Shown piece by piece: positions 34,159 to 34,522 of a stretch of 34,522 nt of DNA. The position numbers and the translations under genes are program-made. Source of the DNA: Candidatus Daviesbacteria bacterium (lineage in GTDB: Bacteria; Patescibacteriota; Microgenomatia; Daviesbacterales; UBA10151); the NCBI GenBank assembly GCA_030648645.1, contig JAUSHL010000014.1:1-34522 (forward strand). The letters are read 5' to 3'. The first letter of the stretch is position 1, and each line of letters begins with the position of its first letter. The notes beneath the pieces were generated by a model. That model was given only the letters and a program-made list of their open reading frames with translations. It searched no databases and was not told the origin of the DNA.

Positions 34159-34522
34159 ATGGCTCCAGTTGCAGAAAGAGTTGAAATTAACGGTTTACAA
34201 CTACATAGTATTATTCGGCTTGATCTAAATAGGCCCGAAAAATTGGATATACGTTCTTTTGATCGTGACGTCAAAGGGATATGTATTCCTGATGAAGGTC
34301 AATGTTGCTTAAAATATATAGTTTCAGAAGATCATAAAATCACTATTTTTGATGCTGCAATACAACATAAAGTTGCATATGAGAAATTATTAGCAATTGG
34401 GATGATTAGTGAATACTTGCAAAGTGCAGGTTTGATACATGTTAGTTTTTATAGAACAGAAGCAATAGAACCATTCAGGAGAATTTCAGGTGATTCGTCT
34501 ACATTGTGGAAAATTTTACCAC
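34159..34522 (+). CDS. Unrecognised gene, 3' end cut by window edge
   Basis: Open frame from ATG 34159 to the window end (121 codons, no stop), absent from the ORF track. It starts MAPVAERVEINGLQLHSIIRLDL and continues with IPDEGQCCLKYIVSEDHKITIFDAAIQHKVAYEKLLAIGMISEYLQSAGLIHVSFYRTEAIEPFRRISG. No membrane segment; mixed alpha/beta character. I recognise no family. The promoter just upstream supports it as a real gene. Confidence 0.65.
   Translation, partial: MAPVAERVEINGLQLHSIIRLDLNRPEKLDIRSFDRDVKGICIPDEGQCCLKYIVSEDHKITIFDAAIQHKVAYEKLLAIGMISEYLQSAGLIHVSFYRTEAIEPFRRISGDSSTLWKILP

Overview
The window looks like a chromosome segment of an AT-rich bacterium with a small, compact genome, most likely a Candidate Phyla Radiation (Patescibacteria) lineage of the Microgenomates type. 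The case rests on compact housekeeping genes of unrelated function packed together, the indirect GatCAB amidotransferase route, secreted or anchored proteins with TPTPTP-type linkers, many tiny GIY-YIG proteins, and strong invasion by short palindromic repeats. TGA is used as a normal stop (for example at the end of ugd), so the genetic code appears standard. The lineage assignment is inference; no rRNA gene is present.

Layout. 1-911: a LAGLIDADG homing endonuclease gene, cut by the window edge, runs into tRNA-Asp(GUC), whose anticodon is split by a group I intron. 911-5493: polX, lemA, an S51 peptidase, a GIY-YIG gene and htpX. 5671-10634: obg, a small coiled-coil gene and gatC-gatA-gatB. 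10767-16720: dnaE, a GIY-YIG gene, rplS, rnhB, another GIY-YIG gene and yraN, with repeats between them. 16863-19698: ugd, a broken tRNA-Glu copy, a GIY-YIG gene and an intact tRNA-Glu, two small exported or anchored proteins, and tRNA-Lys(UUU), whose 3' end is duplicated 133 bp away. 19775-23418: an RRM RNA-binding protein and a MacAB/YknXYZ-like export operon. 23477-27067: an accessory island bounded by perfect 27-nt direct repeats, holding an AbiE-like pair, a Phd/PIN (VapC) pair, a decapitated second AbiEii copy and a Fic protein with Gln in place of the catalytic His. 27142-34522: an anchored nuclease, a DUF192 protein, a PEP-synthase-like pseudoenzyme, rsmI, dedA, divergent lexA and uvrB, and an unidentified gene that runs off the edge.

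Three themes cut across the window. First, most genes that begin a transcription unit have a -10 box only 6-9 nt before the start codon, so their mRNAs are probably leaderless; clear Shine-Dalgarno sequences occur only before gatB and the RRM gene. Second, several families of palindromic repeats fill the gaps and have also entered coding sequences in frame (polX, obg, gatA, gatB, uvrB and the ends of htpX and dnaE), sometimes nested in each other. Third, tRNA genes are hot spots: a LAGLIDADG ORF and a GIY-YIG ORF both use a TAG inside the D-arm region of the downstream tRNA as their stop codon, and the tRNA-Lys 3' end carries an att-like duplication.
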